Shown here piece after piece: positions 49,624 through 58,791 of a stretch of DNA of 64,000 nucleotides (the stretch's first letter is position 1; each line of letters starts with the position of its first letter). Position numbers and translations under genes: made by a program. The stretch covers positions 1 through 64,000 of the forward strand of contig JBKPMR010000025.1 of the NCBI GenBank assembly GCA_046732255.1. The letters are read 5' to 3'. The stretch is from DATBLE01 sp046732255 (lineage in GTDB: Bacteria; Actinomycetota; Thermoleophilia; Gaiellales; Gaiellaceae). The notes under the pieces were generated by a model that ran no database searches, was not told the DNA's origin, and was given only the letters and a program-made list of their open reading frames with translations.

Positions 49624-50489
49624 GCGACCACCACGCCCGGGTCGGCGAGGTAGTCGGCGAACGCAATCCCGGTCAGCCGTTCGAAGGCGTCGAGGTAGCG
49701 GGCGCGAGTGCCGGCGACCAGGTCCTCGGGCAGCTCCGGCCCGGGCGGCGTCTTGTCCCACCCGAGTGCCTCGCAGTAGTCGCGCACGAACTGCTTGTCG
49801 AAGGAGGCCTGCGGGCCGCCGGGCGCATACTCGTCCGCGGGCCAGAAGCGCGACGAGTCCGGCGTGAACGCCTCGTCGGCGAGAGCGAGCCGGCCGTCGG
49901 CGTCGAGGCCGAACTCGAACTTCGTGTCCGCGATCAGGATTCCGCGGGCGGCGGCGTGCTCGGCCGCGAACCGGTACAGCGCGAGCGATGTCTGCTCGAC
50001 CTGCTCGTACTGCTCACGGCCGACGAGCTCGATCGCGCGGCGGGCGTCGATGTTCTCGTCGTGGCCGCTCGTCGCCTTGGTCGAGGGGGTGAAGATCGGG
50101 TCGGGCAGCCGGTCCGACTCCTGGAGCCCGGGTGGCAGCGCGTGGCCCGAGGTCGAGCCGCCGCCCAGGTAGTCCTTCCAGCCCGAGCCGGCCAGGTAGC
50201 CGCGGACGACGCACTCGAGCGGAAGCATCTCCAGACGGCGGCACTCGGTCGAGCGGCCGTCGGGCCGCAGGCCGAGCAGGTGGTTGGCGCACACGTCGCG
50301 GGTGCGGGCGAACCAGAACGCGGACAATCCGGTCAGGACACGCCCCTTGTCCGGGATCTCGGTCGGCAGGACGACGTCGAAGGTCGAGATCCGGTCGCTG
50401 GCGACGAGGAGCAGGCGGTCCTCGTCGATCGTGAACAGCTCGCGGACCTTCCCGCTCGCTACGTGGGTCAACGTTTCAGAGCTGGACAT
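49620..50489 (-). CDS. purC: SAICAR synthetase PurC
   Basis: 289 residues, the long form. GKVRELFTIDEDRLLLVASDRISTFDVVLP, ECVVRGYLAGSGWKDYL, ADTKFEFGLDADG and DEAFTPDSSRFWP are the ATP-grasp-like PurC motifs. Joins CAIR and aspartate. Overlaps purB by 14 nt and purS by 4 nt. Confidence 0.95.
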   Translation of the reverse strand: MSSSETLTHVASGKVRELFTIDEDRLLLVASDRISTFDVVLPTEIPDKGRVLTGLSAFWFARTRDVCANHLLGLRPDGRSTECRRLEMLPLECVVRGYLAGSGWKDYLGGGSTSGHALPPGLQESDRLPDPIFTPSTKATSGHDENIDARRAIELVGREQYEQVEQTSLALYRFAAEHAAARGILIADTKFEFGLDADGRLALADEAFTPDSSRFWPADEYAPGGPQASFDKQFVRDYCEALGWDKTPPGPELPEDLVAGTRARYLDAFERLTGIAFADYLADPGVVVA

Positions 50490-51798
50490 GGGCGGCCTCC
50501 CGGTCGCTGGTCAGGGCATGGAGCCGGTCGAAGACGGCGGGGACGTGGGCGGTGTAGACGGCGCGGTCGAAGACCGCCTTCGGATCGACGAGCCGGCCGA
50601 TGCGCTCGTCCGCCTCGACCAGCGTCCGGAAGTCGAGGCCCTCGTCCCAGGCGCGCGAAGCATGCTCCTGGACGAGCCGGTACGCCTCTTCGCGGGACAT
50701 CCCGGCGGCGACGAGCTCGAGCAGCACCCGCTGCGAGAAGAAGAGACCGTGGCCGGCATCGAGATTCGCGCGCATCCGCTCGGGCAGGACGACGAGGCCC
50801 TCGACCAGCCACGTGAAGCGGTCGAGCATGTAGTCGAGAGTCAGAAAGGCATCGGGCAGGACGACGCGCTCGGCCGATGAGTGCGAGATGTCGCGCTCGT
50901 GCCAGAGCGCGACGTTCTCCAGCCCGACCTGGGCGGCTGCGCGGACGACCCGTGCGAGCCCGCAGATCCGTTCGGCGACAACCGGGTTCCGCTTGTGCGG
51001 CATCGCCGACGAGCCCTTCTGCCCCTTGCCGAACGGCTCCTGGACCTCACGCACCTCGGTCCGGGCGAGATGGCGGATCTCCGTGGCGAAGCGGTCGAGC
51101 GACGATGCGACCAGGGCAAGTGCGGAGAGGAGCTCTGCATGGCGATCGCGTGGGACGATCTGGGTCGAGACCGGCTCCGCTTCCAGGCCGAGCCGCTCGC
51201 AGACGAGCCGTTCGAGCTCGGGATCGGTCGCGGAGTACGTGCCGACGGCGCCGGAGAGCTTGCCGACGCGGACACCGTCCAGTGCCCGGTGCAGCCGGTC
51301 GCGGTCGCGGTCGAGCTCGAAGGCCCAGCCGGCGAGCTTGAGCCCGAAGGTCGTCGGCTCGGCGTGGACGCCGTGCGTGCGCCCGATGCAGATCGTCAGG
51401 CGATGCTCCTCGGCGCGGGCGACGACCGCGGTGAACGCGCGCGTGATCGCCTCGAGCAGCAGCCCGCCGGCGTCCCGCAGCTGGAGCCCGAGCGCGGTAT
51501 CGACCACGTCCGATGAGGTCAGCCCGTAGTGGAGCCAGCGGCCCTCCTCGCCGAGGTCCGCCTGCACGACGTCGACGAAGGCGGCGAGATCGTGATTCGT
51601 CTCGCGCTCGCGGTCGGCGACCTCAGCCGGAGAGGGCACGCGTGCGGCTGCGCGGATCGCCTCGGCCGCCCGGCCCGGGACGACCCCGAGCTCGGCCCAC
51701 GCGTCGACCGCGGCGAGCTCGACAGCGAGCCACGCCTCGAGCTTCCTCTCGTCCGACCACACCCGGGCCATGGCGGGGCGGGAGTAGCGGGCGATCAC
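50476..51798 (-). CDS. purB: Adenylosuccinate lyase PurB
   Basis: 440 residues, fumarase/aspartase superfamily. IARYSRPAMARVWSDERKL at the start, HYGLTSSDVVDTALGLQL, GRTHGVHAEPTTFGLKL with the catalytic His, and signature GSSAMPHKRNP. Acts twice: SAICAR to AICAR and adenylosuccinate to AMP. GTG start 7 nt after a TACGAT -10 box; a MITE-like repeat lies directly upstream. Confidence 0.95.
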   Translation of the reverse strand: MIARYSRPAMARVWSDERKLEAWLAVELAAVDAWAELGVVPGRAAEAIRAAARVPSPAEVADRERETNHDLAAFVDVVQADLGEEGRWLHYGLTSSDVVDTALGLQLRDAGGLLLEAITRAFTAVVARAEEHRLTICIGRTHGVHAEPTTFGLKLAGWAFELDRDRDRLHRALDGVRVGKLSGAVGTYSATDPELERLVCERLGLEAEPVSTQIVPRDRHAELLSALALVASSLDRFATEIRHLARTEVREVQEPFGKGQKGSSAMPHKRNPVVAERICGLARVVRAAAQVGLENVALWHERDISHSSAERVVLPDAFLTLDYMLDRFTWLVEGLVVLPERMRANLDAGHGLFFSQRVLLELVAAGMSREEAYRLVQEHASRAWDEGLDFRTLVEADERIGRLVDPKAVFDRAVYTAHVPAVFDRLHALTSDREAAHVQL

Positions 51799-51805
51799 CC
51801 GACCG

Positions 51806-51811
51806 ATCGTA
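51806..51811 (-). promoter_or_regulatory. -10 box of purB (leaderless)
   Basis: TACGAT on the minus strand, 7 nt before the GTG at 51798. It gives purB its own promoter, downstream of the repeat that separates it from purE. Confidence 0.5.
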
Positions 51812-51834
51812 CCGTTCGTCCAGGAGGACCTCCG

Positions 51835-52007
51835 CTAGATGGCTGACCGGAAAAGATCGTCTGCTCCGGTCCGGGAGCTGGTCCCCCTTCGGCGCGCGAA
51901 GCGGACGCGCCGGTGGAGCGGCCACCGGCCGCGGAACCGGAGCGGGAGCGGCCCAGACGGCCAGATCTCGCGTCCGGACGCACGAGATTTTCCGGTCAGC
52001 CATCTAG
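51835..52007. mobile_element. MITE-like element with perfect 20-bp terminal inverted repeats
   Basis: 173 bp. The ends at 51835-51854 and 51988-52007 are exact reverse complements (CTAGATGGCTGACCGGAAAA), and the sequence inward continues as imperfect inverted repeat, so the whole could fold into one long hairpin. It has no transposase. It lies between purE and purB; the purE TAG stop is inside the right terminal repeat. Both strands read a short MADRK... frame into the element from the repeat, a consequence of symmetry. Confidence 0.75.
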
Positions 52008-52411
52008 GCAGCCAGGATTCGCGCGGCGAGCACTGCGGCGTTCTTGGCGTTGTCCACGCCGACGCAGGCAACGGGTACGCCGGGCGGCATCTGGACGATC
52101 GACAGCAAGGCGTCGAGACCGTCGAGCACGCTCTTCGACGAGCGGAGGGGGACGCCGATGACCGGTAGGTCGGTGTGGGCGGCGACGACACCGGGGAGCG
52201 CGGCCGCCAGGCCCGCGCCGCAGATCAGCACCCGCAAACCGCGGTCGCGCGCCGACTTCGCGTACTCGGCGACCGCCTCGGGGTTCCGGTGCGCCGACCG
52301 CACCTCGAACTCGTGGCCGATGCCGCGCGCATCGAGCTCGTCGATCGCCGCCTGCATCTGGTCGCGGTCGGATTCCGAGCCGACGAGGATTCCGACCAGC
52401 GGATCAGCCAA
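52004..52411 (-). CDS. purE: N5-CAIR mutase PurE
   Basis: 135 residues. Class I PurE motifs: GILVGSESDRDQM, FEVRSAHRNPEAVAEYA, ICGAGLAAALPGVVAAHTDLPVIGVP, MPPGVPVACVGVDNAKNAAVLAARIL. Class I PurE normally needs PurK, which is not in this window. The TTG start at 52411 overlaps the purD end by 8 nt. It is slightly short at the C-terminus (typical 160), ending inside the repeat. Confidence 0.93.
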   Translation of the reverse strand: MADPLVGILVGSESDRDQMQAAIDELDARGIGHEFEVRSAHRNPEAVAEYAKSARDRGLRVLICGAGLAAALPGVVAAHTDLPVIGVPLRSSKSVLDGLDALLSIVQMPPGVPVACVGVDNAKNAAVLAARILAA

Positions 52412-53624
52412 CCCGGCTCGCTTCCGGGCTTGCGATGTCCGTTCGGTAGCGCGCACCGGAGAAGGTGATCGACGCCGCGCCCCGGTAGGCGATTGCGCGC
52501 GCATCCTCGAGCCGGTCGGCGACGCCGGTCACGCCGAGGATCCTGCCTCCGTTGGTGACGAGCCGATCGCCGCGGAGCGCGGTTCCGCTGTGGAAGACGA
52601 CCGAGCCGATGCGCTCGGCCGCGGCAATCCCCGAGATCTCGGAGCCCGTGTCGTTGCGCTCCGGATACTCGCCCCCGGCGACGACGACCGTCACCGCCGC
52701 GCGCTGCGCGACCTCGAGCCCGCTCCCGTCCAGACCGCCGGCGGAGGCGGCCGCGAAGGCGGACAGGAGGTCGCCGTCGACCCTCGGGAGGAGCGACTGG
52801 GTCTCGGGGTCGCCGAAACGGCAGTTGAACTCGAGCACCTTCGGCCCGTCCTCGGTCAGCATCAGGCCCGCGTAGAGGACGCCGGTAAACGGCGTGCGGC
52901 GACGGGACAGCTCCAGGATCACCGGCGCGTGGATCTGCACGACCAGGTCGTCGACGTCAGCCGGGCCGAAACCGGGAACCGGCGAGAACGCACCCATCCC
53001 GCCGGTGTTCGGCCCGGTGTCGCCGTCGCCGGCGCGCTTGTAGTCGCGGGCCGCCGCCAGCGGCACCGCCTGGCGGCCGTCGCAGAGTGCGAACACCGAG
53101 AGCTCTTCGCCTTCGAGCAGCTCCTCGACCATCACCGGCCCCCCGAGTGCGCCCGCGGCTGCGAGGCCTGCATCGAGCTCCTGCTGCGTCCGGCAGATGA
53201 AGACCCCCTTGCCCCCGGCAAGGCCGTCGGCCTTGACGACGCAGGGAGCCGTCGGTTCGCTGAGCAACCGTGCGGTCGGGACGCCGGCCGCATCGAGGAC
53301 GTCCTTCGCGAATGCCTTCGACCCCTCGATCCGAGCGGCGGCCGCGCTCGGCCCGAAGACGGAAACGCCTCCGTGGCGCAACCGGTCGCCGACGCCGGCG
53401 ACGAGGGGTGCCTCGGGGCCGATGATCGCGAGGTCGACCGCGAGCGCCCGTGCGAGCTCGAGCAGCGCGTCGCCGTCCTCGGCGTGCACCGGGTGGCAGG
53501 TGCCGAGCTGCGCGATCCCGGGGTTGCCGGGCGCGGCGTGCAGTTCGACCGAGCCGCCGTCGCGGGCGAGCCGCCAGGCAAGGGCATGCTCTCGGCCACC
53601 CGAACCGACGATCAGGACGCGCAT
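52404..53624 (-). CDS. purD: Phosphoribosylamine-glycine ligase PurD
   Basis: 406 residues, ATP-grasp. VLIVGSGGREHALAWRL at the start, ATP region KADGLAGGKGVFIC, and NTGGMGAFSPVPGF and EFNCRFGDPETQSLLPR in the catalytic domain. Second step of the pathway. ATG start 6 nt after TAGACT; first gene of the purD-E transcript. Confidence 0.95.
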   Translation of the reverse strand: MRVLIVGSGGREHALAWRLARDGGSVELHAAPGNPGIAQLGTCHPVHAEDGDALLELARALAVDLAIIGPEAPLVAGVGDRLRHGGVSVFGPSAAAARIEGSKAFAKDVLDAAGVPTARLLSEPTAPCVVKADGLAGGKGVFICRTQQELDAGLAAAGALGGPVMVEELLEGEELSVFALCDGRQAVPLAAARDYKRAGDGDTGPNTGGMGAFSPVPGFGPADVDDLVVQIHAPVILELSRRRTPFTGVLYAGLMLTEDGPKVLEFNCRFGDPETQSLLPRVDGDLLSAFAAASAGGLDGSGLEVAQRAAVTVVVAGGEYPERNDTGSEISGIAAAERIGSVVFHSGTALRGDRLVTNGGRILGVTGVADRLEDARAIAYRGAASITFSGARYRTDIASPEASRVG

Positions 53625-53630
53625 GCCGCG

Positions 53631-53636
53631 AGTCTA
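53631..53636 (-). promoter_or_regulatory. -10 box of purD (leaderless)
   Basis: TAGACT on the minus strand, 6 nt before the ATG at 53624. Confidence 0.6.
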
Positions 53637-53678
53637 GGAGAGCGGGCGGCCGCGAATGTTGCCGCCCCGGCACGCTTA

Positions 53679-53696
53679 GGTCACAGTCGCGTGACC
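53679..53696. promoter_or_regulatory. GGTCAC...GTGACC dyad between purD and fdhD
   Basis: Perfect 6-bp inverted repeat with a 6-nt spacer in the 188-bp divergent gap. It could be an operator for either gene. A short GCCCC-TTC-GGGG hairpin also lies near 53732-53742. Nothing else was seen in the gap. Confidence 0.35.
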
Positions 53697-53800
53697 CGAA
53701 GTCCGGTAGCGTTCGTGCTGGGGTCGTCGTGCCCCTTCGGGGGGAGGCGGGTCGAGCGCGGTTGCGCGGCGGTCGCCGCTGCCCGGCGGCACCGGGACAC

Positions 53801-53806
53801 TAGGCT
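53801..53806 (+). promoter_or_regulatory. -10 box of fdhD (leaderless)
   Basis: TAGGCT, 6 nt before the ATG at 53813. Confidence 0.6.
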
Positions 53807-53812
53807 TGAACC

Positions 53813-54616
53813 ATGGCTCTCCGGGACGTCCCGGGCGATGCGACCCCGCCGTACAGCACCAAGCAGGCGGACGTCCTTCGCCTGCCGGACGACGTCGAGG
53901 AGCGGGACCTGCTCGCGGTCGAGGAGCCGCTCGAGATCCGGATCGGCGGGCGGCCGGTGGCGGTGACGATGCGAACGCCCGGAAACGACGAGGAGCTCGC
54001 GCTCGGGTTCTGCCTTTCCGAGGGGCTGCGGCCGGCCGCTGCGCGGCTGCCCGACGACCTGGCCGCCAACACCGTCGACGTGGAAGCGCCGGGCTTCGAC
54101 CCCGACCGGCTCAGCCGGAGCTTCTACACGACGTCGTCGTGCGGGGTGTGCGGCAAGGGCGCGCTCGAGGCGGTCGCCGTCGAGGCTGTCCGCGTGGACA
54201 GCCGGCTGACCGTCGCGCTCGCGATCATCGAGTCTCTGCCGAGCCGGCTGCGCGACCAGCAGGCCGCATTCGCGGCCACCGGCGGGCTCCACGCAACCGG
54301 CCTGTTCACGGCCACGGGAGACCTCGTCTGCCTCCGCGAGGACGTCGGCAGGCACAACGCGCTCGACAAGGTCGTCGGCTGGGCGTTCACGCAGGGCCGG
54401 CTTCCGCTCACCGACGGGGCGCTCTGCGTCAGCGGCCGGCTCTCCTTCGAGCTCGTACAGAAGGCGGCGGTTGCGGGCTGCCCCGTGATGGTCGCGGTCG
54501 GCGCGCCCTCGAGCCTGGCGGTCGAGCTGGCCGCCGACCGCGGGATCACCCTCTGCGGCTTCGTGCGCGACGGCCGCGCGAACGTCTACACCGAGCCGTG
54601 GCGGATCGCCCGCTGA
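53813..54616 (+). CDS. fdhD: FdhD sulfurtransferase for formate dehydrogenase
   Basis: 267 residues. EEPLEIRIGGRPVAVTMRTPGNDEELALGFCLSEG near the start, TTSSCGVCGKGALE with the sulfur-carrying Cys pair, CLREDVGRHNALDKVVG and SGRLSFELVQKA. FdhD passes sulfur from IscS to the molybdenum cofactor of formate dehydrogenase. No dehydrogenase subunit is in the window. Overlaps mobA by 19 nt. Confidence 0.93.
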   Translation: MALRDVPGDATPPYSTKQADVLRLPDDVEERDLLAVEEPLEIRIGGRPVAVTMRTPGNDEELALGFCLSEGLRPAAARLPDDLAANTVDVEAPGFDPDRLSRSFYTTSSCGVCGKGALEAVAVEAVRVDSRLTVALAIIESLPSRLRDQQAAFAATGGLHATGLFTATGDLVCLREDVGRHNALDKVVGWAFTQGRLPLTDGALCVSGRLSFELVQKAAVAGCPVMVAVGAPSSLAVELAADRGITLCGFVRDGRANVYTEPWRIAR

Positions 54617-55119
54617 GCGGAGTGCTGCTGGTCGGCGGCGGGAGCACGCGCTTCGGCTCGCCGAAGGCGCTCGCGCGGCTCGACGGCCGAACGCTCGCCG
54701 AGATCGGCTGGGAGACGCTTGCGTTCTGCGACGAGCGGATCGCAGTCGGCAAGTCCGCCGACGGCCTCGATCTTCCTTTCCCGCTGGTCGACGACGGCAC
54801 CGACGTCCGAGCGCCGATCGCAGGCGTCGTCGCGGGGTTGCGCGCGGCGGCGAGCGACGTCTGCGTCGTGCTCCCGGTGGACACGCCCCGGATCACGCCG
54901 GCGGCGCTGTTGGGTCTCGCCGACGCATGCAAGGACGCCGCCGTGCCGCAGACCGGGCCGCTCCCCGGCGCCTACCGGCGGACGGCGTTGCCGGCGCTCG
55001 AGCAGGCGTTGTCGACCGGCCGCCTGTCCCTTCGCGACGCCTTGGCCGGACTCGATACGCTCGTGGTCGACGTCGACTCCGACCTTCTCCTCAACGTCAA
55101 TACGCCCGATGACCTCTGA
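54598..55119 (+). CDS. mobA: Molybdenum cofactor guanylyltransferase MobA-like
   Basis: 173 residues. Nucleotidyltransferase start LSGVLLVGGGSTRFGSPKALARLDG (GGxSxRxG-type loop, then Lys), DGTDVRAPIAGVVAGLRAA and VVLPVDTPRITPAAL with the metal Asp. It converts Moco to the MGD form used by formate dehydrogenase, fitting the coupled fdhD. The GTG start at 54598 lies inside fdhD. Confidence 0.85.
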   Translation: MADRPLSGVLLVGGGSTRFGSPKALARLDGRTLAEIGWETLAFCDERIAVGKSADGLDLPFPLVDDGTDVRAPIAGVVAGLRAAASDVCVVLPVDTPRITPAALLGLADACKDAAVPQTGPLPGAYRRTALPALEQALSTGRLSLRDALAGLDTLVVDVDSDLLLNVNTPDDL

Positions 55120-55888
55120 CACCCAGCTGTTCCAGAAGGCCGATGCCTACGAGAACTTCATGGGGCGGTACAGCAGGCCGTTGGGGCCGAGGTTCGCGCA
55201 GGCGTCGGGGGTCGAACCTGGGCAACGGGTGCTCGACGTCGGGTGCGGAACCGGAGCGCTGACGGTAGTGCTCGCCGACGTCGTCGGCGCCGAGCGGGTC
55301 GCCGGTGTGGATCCGTCGGAGCCGTTCGTCGAGCAGTGTCGCGAGAACGTCCCGGGCGCGGACATTCGGGTCGGGCCGGCCGAGGCGCTGCCGTTCGACG
55401 ACGCGGAGGTCGACCGGGCGCTCGCACAGCTCGTCTTCCACTTCGTCGACGACCCGGCGGGCGCCGTCCGGGAGATGGCGCGCGTGACGCGACCGGGCGG
55501 GGTGGTGTCCGCCTGCGTCTGGGACATGACCGGCGGAATGACCATGATTCACGCGTACTGGGACGCGGTGAGCGAGGCCGGCGTCCCCGGGCGATCCGAG
55601 GTCGAGCGGTTCGGCGGCAAGCCCGGGGAGCTGGCGGGGCTCTGGCGCGACGCCGGGCTCCGCGACGTCGACGACCGGTCGATCACCGTCTCGTCCGCGT
55701 ATCGCGACTTCGACGAGCTCTGGGCGACGTTCCGGGGCGGCGTCGGCCCGGTCGGCGTCCACGCGGAGGCGCTCGAAGGCGACGCGCTCGAGGCAGTTCG
55801 GGAGACGTTCCGCCGCAAGGTCGGCTCCCCCGACGGCGCATTCGAGCTGACGGCGACCGCCTGGTTCGCGGCGGGCACCGTGCCCTGA
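55109..55888 (+). CDS. SAM-dependent class I methyltransferase
   Basis: 259 residues. Motif I VLDVGCGTGALTVVLA, VDPSEPFVEQC, EALPFDDAEVDRALAQLVFHFV, ARVTRPGGVVSACVWDM are those of the UbiE/type 11 methyltransferases. Substrate unknown. ATG at 55109 overlaps mobA by 11 nt, so it is coupled to the fdhD-mobA unit, though a role in cofactor biosynthesis is not evident. Confidence 0.85.
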   Translation: MTSDTQLFQKADAYENFMGRYSRPLGPRFAQASGVEPGQRVLDVGCGTGALTVVLADVVGAERVAGVDPSEPFVEQCRENVPGADIRVGPAEALPFDDAEVDRALAQLVFHFVDDPAGAVREMARVTRPGGVVSACVWDMTGGMTMIHAYWDAVSEAGVPGRSEVERFGGKPGELAGLWRDAGLRDVDDRSITVSSAYRDFDELWATFRGGVGPVGVHAEALEGDALEAVRETFRRKVGSPDGAFELTATAWFAAGTVP

Positions 55889-56307
55889 TGGAGCAGCGAA
55901 TCAGCCTGATCACGTTCGGCGTCCGCGATCTCGCCCGCGCGCGTGCCTTCTACGAGGCGCTCGGCTGGACCACCAACGCCGCTCCGGGCGACGACGTCGT
56001 CTTCTTCCAGGCCGGCGGCATGATCGTCGCGCTCTGGGGTCGCGCGCAGCTGGCCGAGGACACCGGCGTCGAGGACTCCGGCGGTTGGGGTGGGATCACA
56101 CCCGCGTACAACACCCGCTCTCCGGAGGAGGTCGACGCGGTCCTCGCCGAGGTCGAGGCTGCGGGCGGGTCGATCCTGCGCCCGGGCGCCGCGACGTTCT
56201 GGGGCGGCTACTCGGGCGCCTTCGCCGACCCCGAGGGCCACGCCTGGGAGGTGGCCCACAACCCGCACTGGGCGCTGGCCGAGGACGGGTCCGTCTCGCT
56301 CGGGTGA
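55888..56307 (+). CDS. VOC/glyoxalase-fold protein
   Basis: 139 residues. ISLITFGVRDLARARAFYEALGW, MIVALWGRAQLAEDTG, and TFWGGYSGAFADPEGHAWEVAHNPHW are typical of bleomycin-resistance/glyoxalase-fold proteins. ATG overlaps the preceding TGA by one base. Function unknown. Confidence 0.82.
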   Translation: MEQRISLITFGVRDLARARAFYEALGWTTNAAPGDDVVFFQAGGMIVALWGRAQLAEDTGVEDSGGWGGITPAYNTRSPEEVDAVLAEVEAAGGSILRPGAATFWGGYSGAFADPEGHAWEVAHNPHWALAEDGSVSLG

Positions 56308-56807
56308 CGGACGTCCGTCTCGAGCCGTGGGGCGAGGGCGACCTTCCGCTGCTGCGGAAAACGCTCGGCGATCCGGAAATGACAAAGTACCTGGGCGGAC
56401 CCGAGAGCGAGGAGAAGCTCGCCGAGCGTCAGGGCCGCATCGAGCGGCTCGCCGACTCCGGCACGGGTCACATGTTCAAGATCGTCGACGACGCGACCGG
56501 TGAGCCCGTCGGCTCGGTCGGGTACTGGCACCGCGACTGGCACGGAGAGCAGGTCTACGAGATCGGCTGGATGGTGATTCCGGAGTTCCAGGGACGCGGG
56601 ATCGCGGCCGCCGCGACCGCCCATGCGATCGAACACGCCCGCGCGGAGGGCGGACGCAGCACCATCCACGCCTTCCCGAGCGTCGAGAACGCGCCGTCGA
56701 ACGCGATCTGCCGGAAGCTCGGGTTCGAGCTTGCCGCCGAGATCGAGTTCGAGTACCCGCCGGGCAGCATGATGCGCTGCAACGACTGGCGGCTCGACCT
56801 CTCCTGA
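56304..56807 (+). CDS. GNAT acetyltransferase
   Basis: 167 residues. IGWMVIPEFQGRGIAAAATAHAI is the acetyl-CoA-binding motif A; NAPSNAICRKLGFELAAEIE is motif B, as in RimJ/RimL-type enzymes. GTG start overlaps the VOC gene by 4 nt, last in a five-gene coupled run from fdhD. Convergent with purA. Confidence 0.83.
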   Translation: MTDVRLEPWGEGDLPLLRKTLGDPEMTKYLGGPESEEKLAERQGRIERLADSGTGHMFKIVDDATGEPVGSVGYWHRDWHGEQVYEIGWMVIPEFQGRGIAAAATAHAIEHARAEGGRSTIHAFPSVENAPSNAICRKLGFELAAEIEFEYPPGSMMRCNDWRLDLS

Positions 56808-56810
56808 GGA

Positions 56811-58076
<1,266 letters not shown>

Positions 58077-58380
58077 GAGGTGGAGTATGCCCGCCGAGGC
58101 CGAAGGCGCGGGAACTCGTTCGACCGCCGCGGCGGCGCCAGCTGCCCAGCGTTCGCGCGAAGTGCCGGAGCCGTGCTCGGGCTCGTGACGTTTCGCACCC
58201 AGTCTCTGAGACCGGGGTTGAAACGTTTGTGCACCACCGCGTCCACATGACACCGGACGTTCGGCTTGGCAAGCGGTTTTGCGCCCGAGTCTCTGAGACC
58301 GGGGGTGCAACGTTTGTGAAGCAGAGCCTCCACAGGGTGTGGATGCCCGCCCCCGCGCCGCCTCCAGTCGGCGCGGGGTT
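58077..58380. other. Non-coding gap holding the second twin TCTCAGAGA element
   Basis: About 300 bp between purA and a small gene. It contains the repeat pair at 58186-58320; apart from the possible purA -10 box, no gene or other site was recognised in it. Confidence 0.7.
58186..58320. repeat. Twin TCTCAGAGA palindrome element, locus 2 (inverted)
   Basis: Palindromes centred on TCTCTGAGA at 58203-58211 and 58290-58298, again exactly 87 bp apart. On the minus strand each reads CAAACGTT.CA.CCCCGGTCTCAGAGACT.GGG, matching locus 1 at 12308-12440. Confidence 0.8.
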
Positions 58381-58587
58381 CTAGCGGGCTGCGACCACTC
58401 TCAGGCGGGCGATGCGGCGGACGCGAATGCGGTGACCGCGCCAGCACGTCGTGAAGCCGACGTCGGCCTCGCGGCGCAGGGTTCCTTCGACCAGGGTCGG
58501 GTGCAGGGGCTCCGGCGAGACGCCGTCCTCCTCGCAGGCCTCGCAGGGGACGGCGTAGTCCGTTGCTTCCGCGCCGAGCCAGATCAC
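58381..58587 (-). CDS. Small Cys/His protein, possible zinc-binding
   Basis: 68 residues from GTG 58587 (GGAG ribosome site 8-9 nt upstream). VPCEACEEDGV gives a CxxC and CWRGHRIRVRRIAR a Cys and His, compatible with a small zinc ribbon. The frame stays open further upstream, but that part reads Arg/Pro-rich and less protein-like. Function unknown. Confidence 0.5.
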   Translation of the reverse strand: MIWLGAEATDYAVPCEACEEDGVSPEPLHPTLVEGTLRREADVGFTTCWRGHRIRVRRIARLRVVAAR

Positions 58588-58738
58588 CTGGTGGAACTCC
58601 GTCGCCGCTACCTCATTTCCAGGCGGTTCATCGATTCCCGTCCCGGCTCTGCCAACCGGTGGTCGTCGCCGCGACCGACAGGGCGGGCGCGGCACACAAC
58701 CAACTGCCGAGAGCATGGTGATGTTGGGGAGGGGGGCA

Positions 58739-58764
58739 CGCGGGGGAAACCGGTTCCCCCCGCG
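58739..58764. repeat. GGGGGAACC palindrome, copy 2
   Basis: CGCGGGGG / CCCCCCGCG arms around AAACCGGTT. On the minus strand it is followed by GTGCCCCCCTCC, as copy 1 at 27961 is by GGGCCCCCTCC. It lies in the gap downstream of dnaB; no gene was seen between 58588 and 58791. Confidence 0.7.
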
Positions 58765-58791
58765 AAGGAGCGAAGGCGAAGCCGAGCGACG

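Noticed and set aside
51839..52168. Short MADRK-starting proteins on both strands of the MITE-like element
   Set aside because: The matching beginnings result from the inverted repeats; neither frame shows a protein-like pattern.
53637..53812. Molybdenum cofactor riboswitch upstream of fdhD-mobA
   Set aside because: fdhD appears leaderless, leaving no 5' UTR; only a short hairpin and a dyad are visible.
58077..58310. N-terminal extension of PurA by about 78 residues
   Set aside because: The extension is encoded by the twin TCTCAGAGA repeat and lacks family similarity; GTG 58076 gives the normal PurA start.
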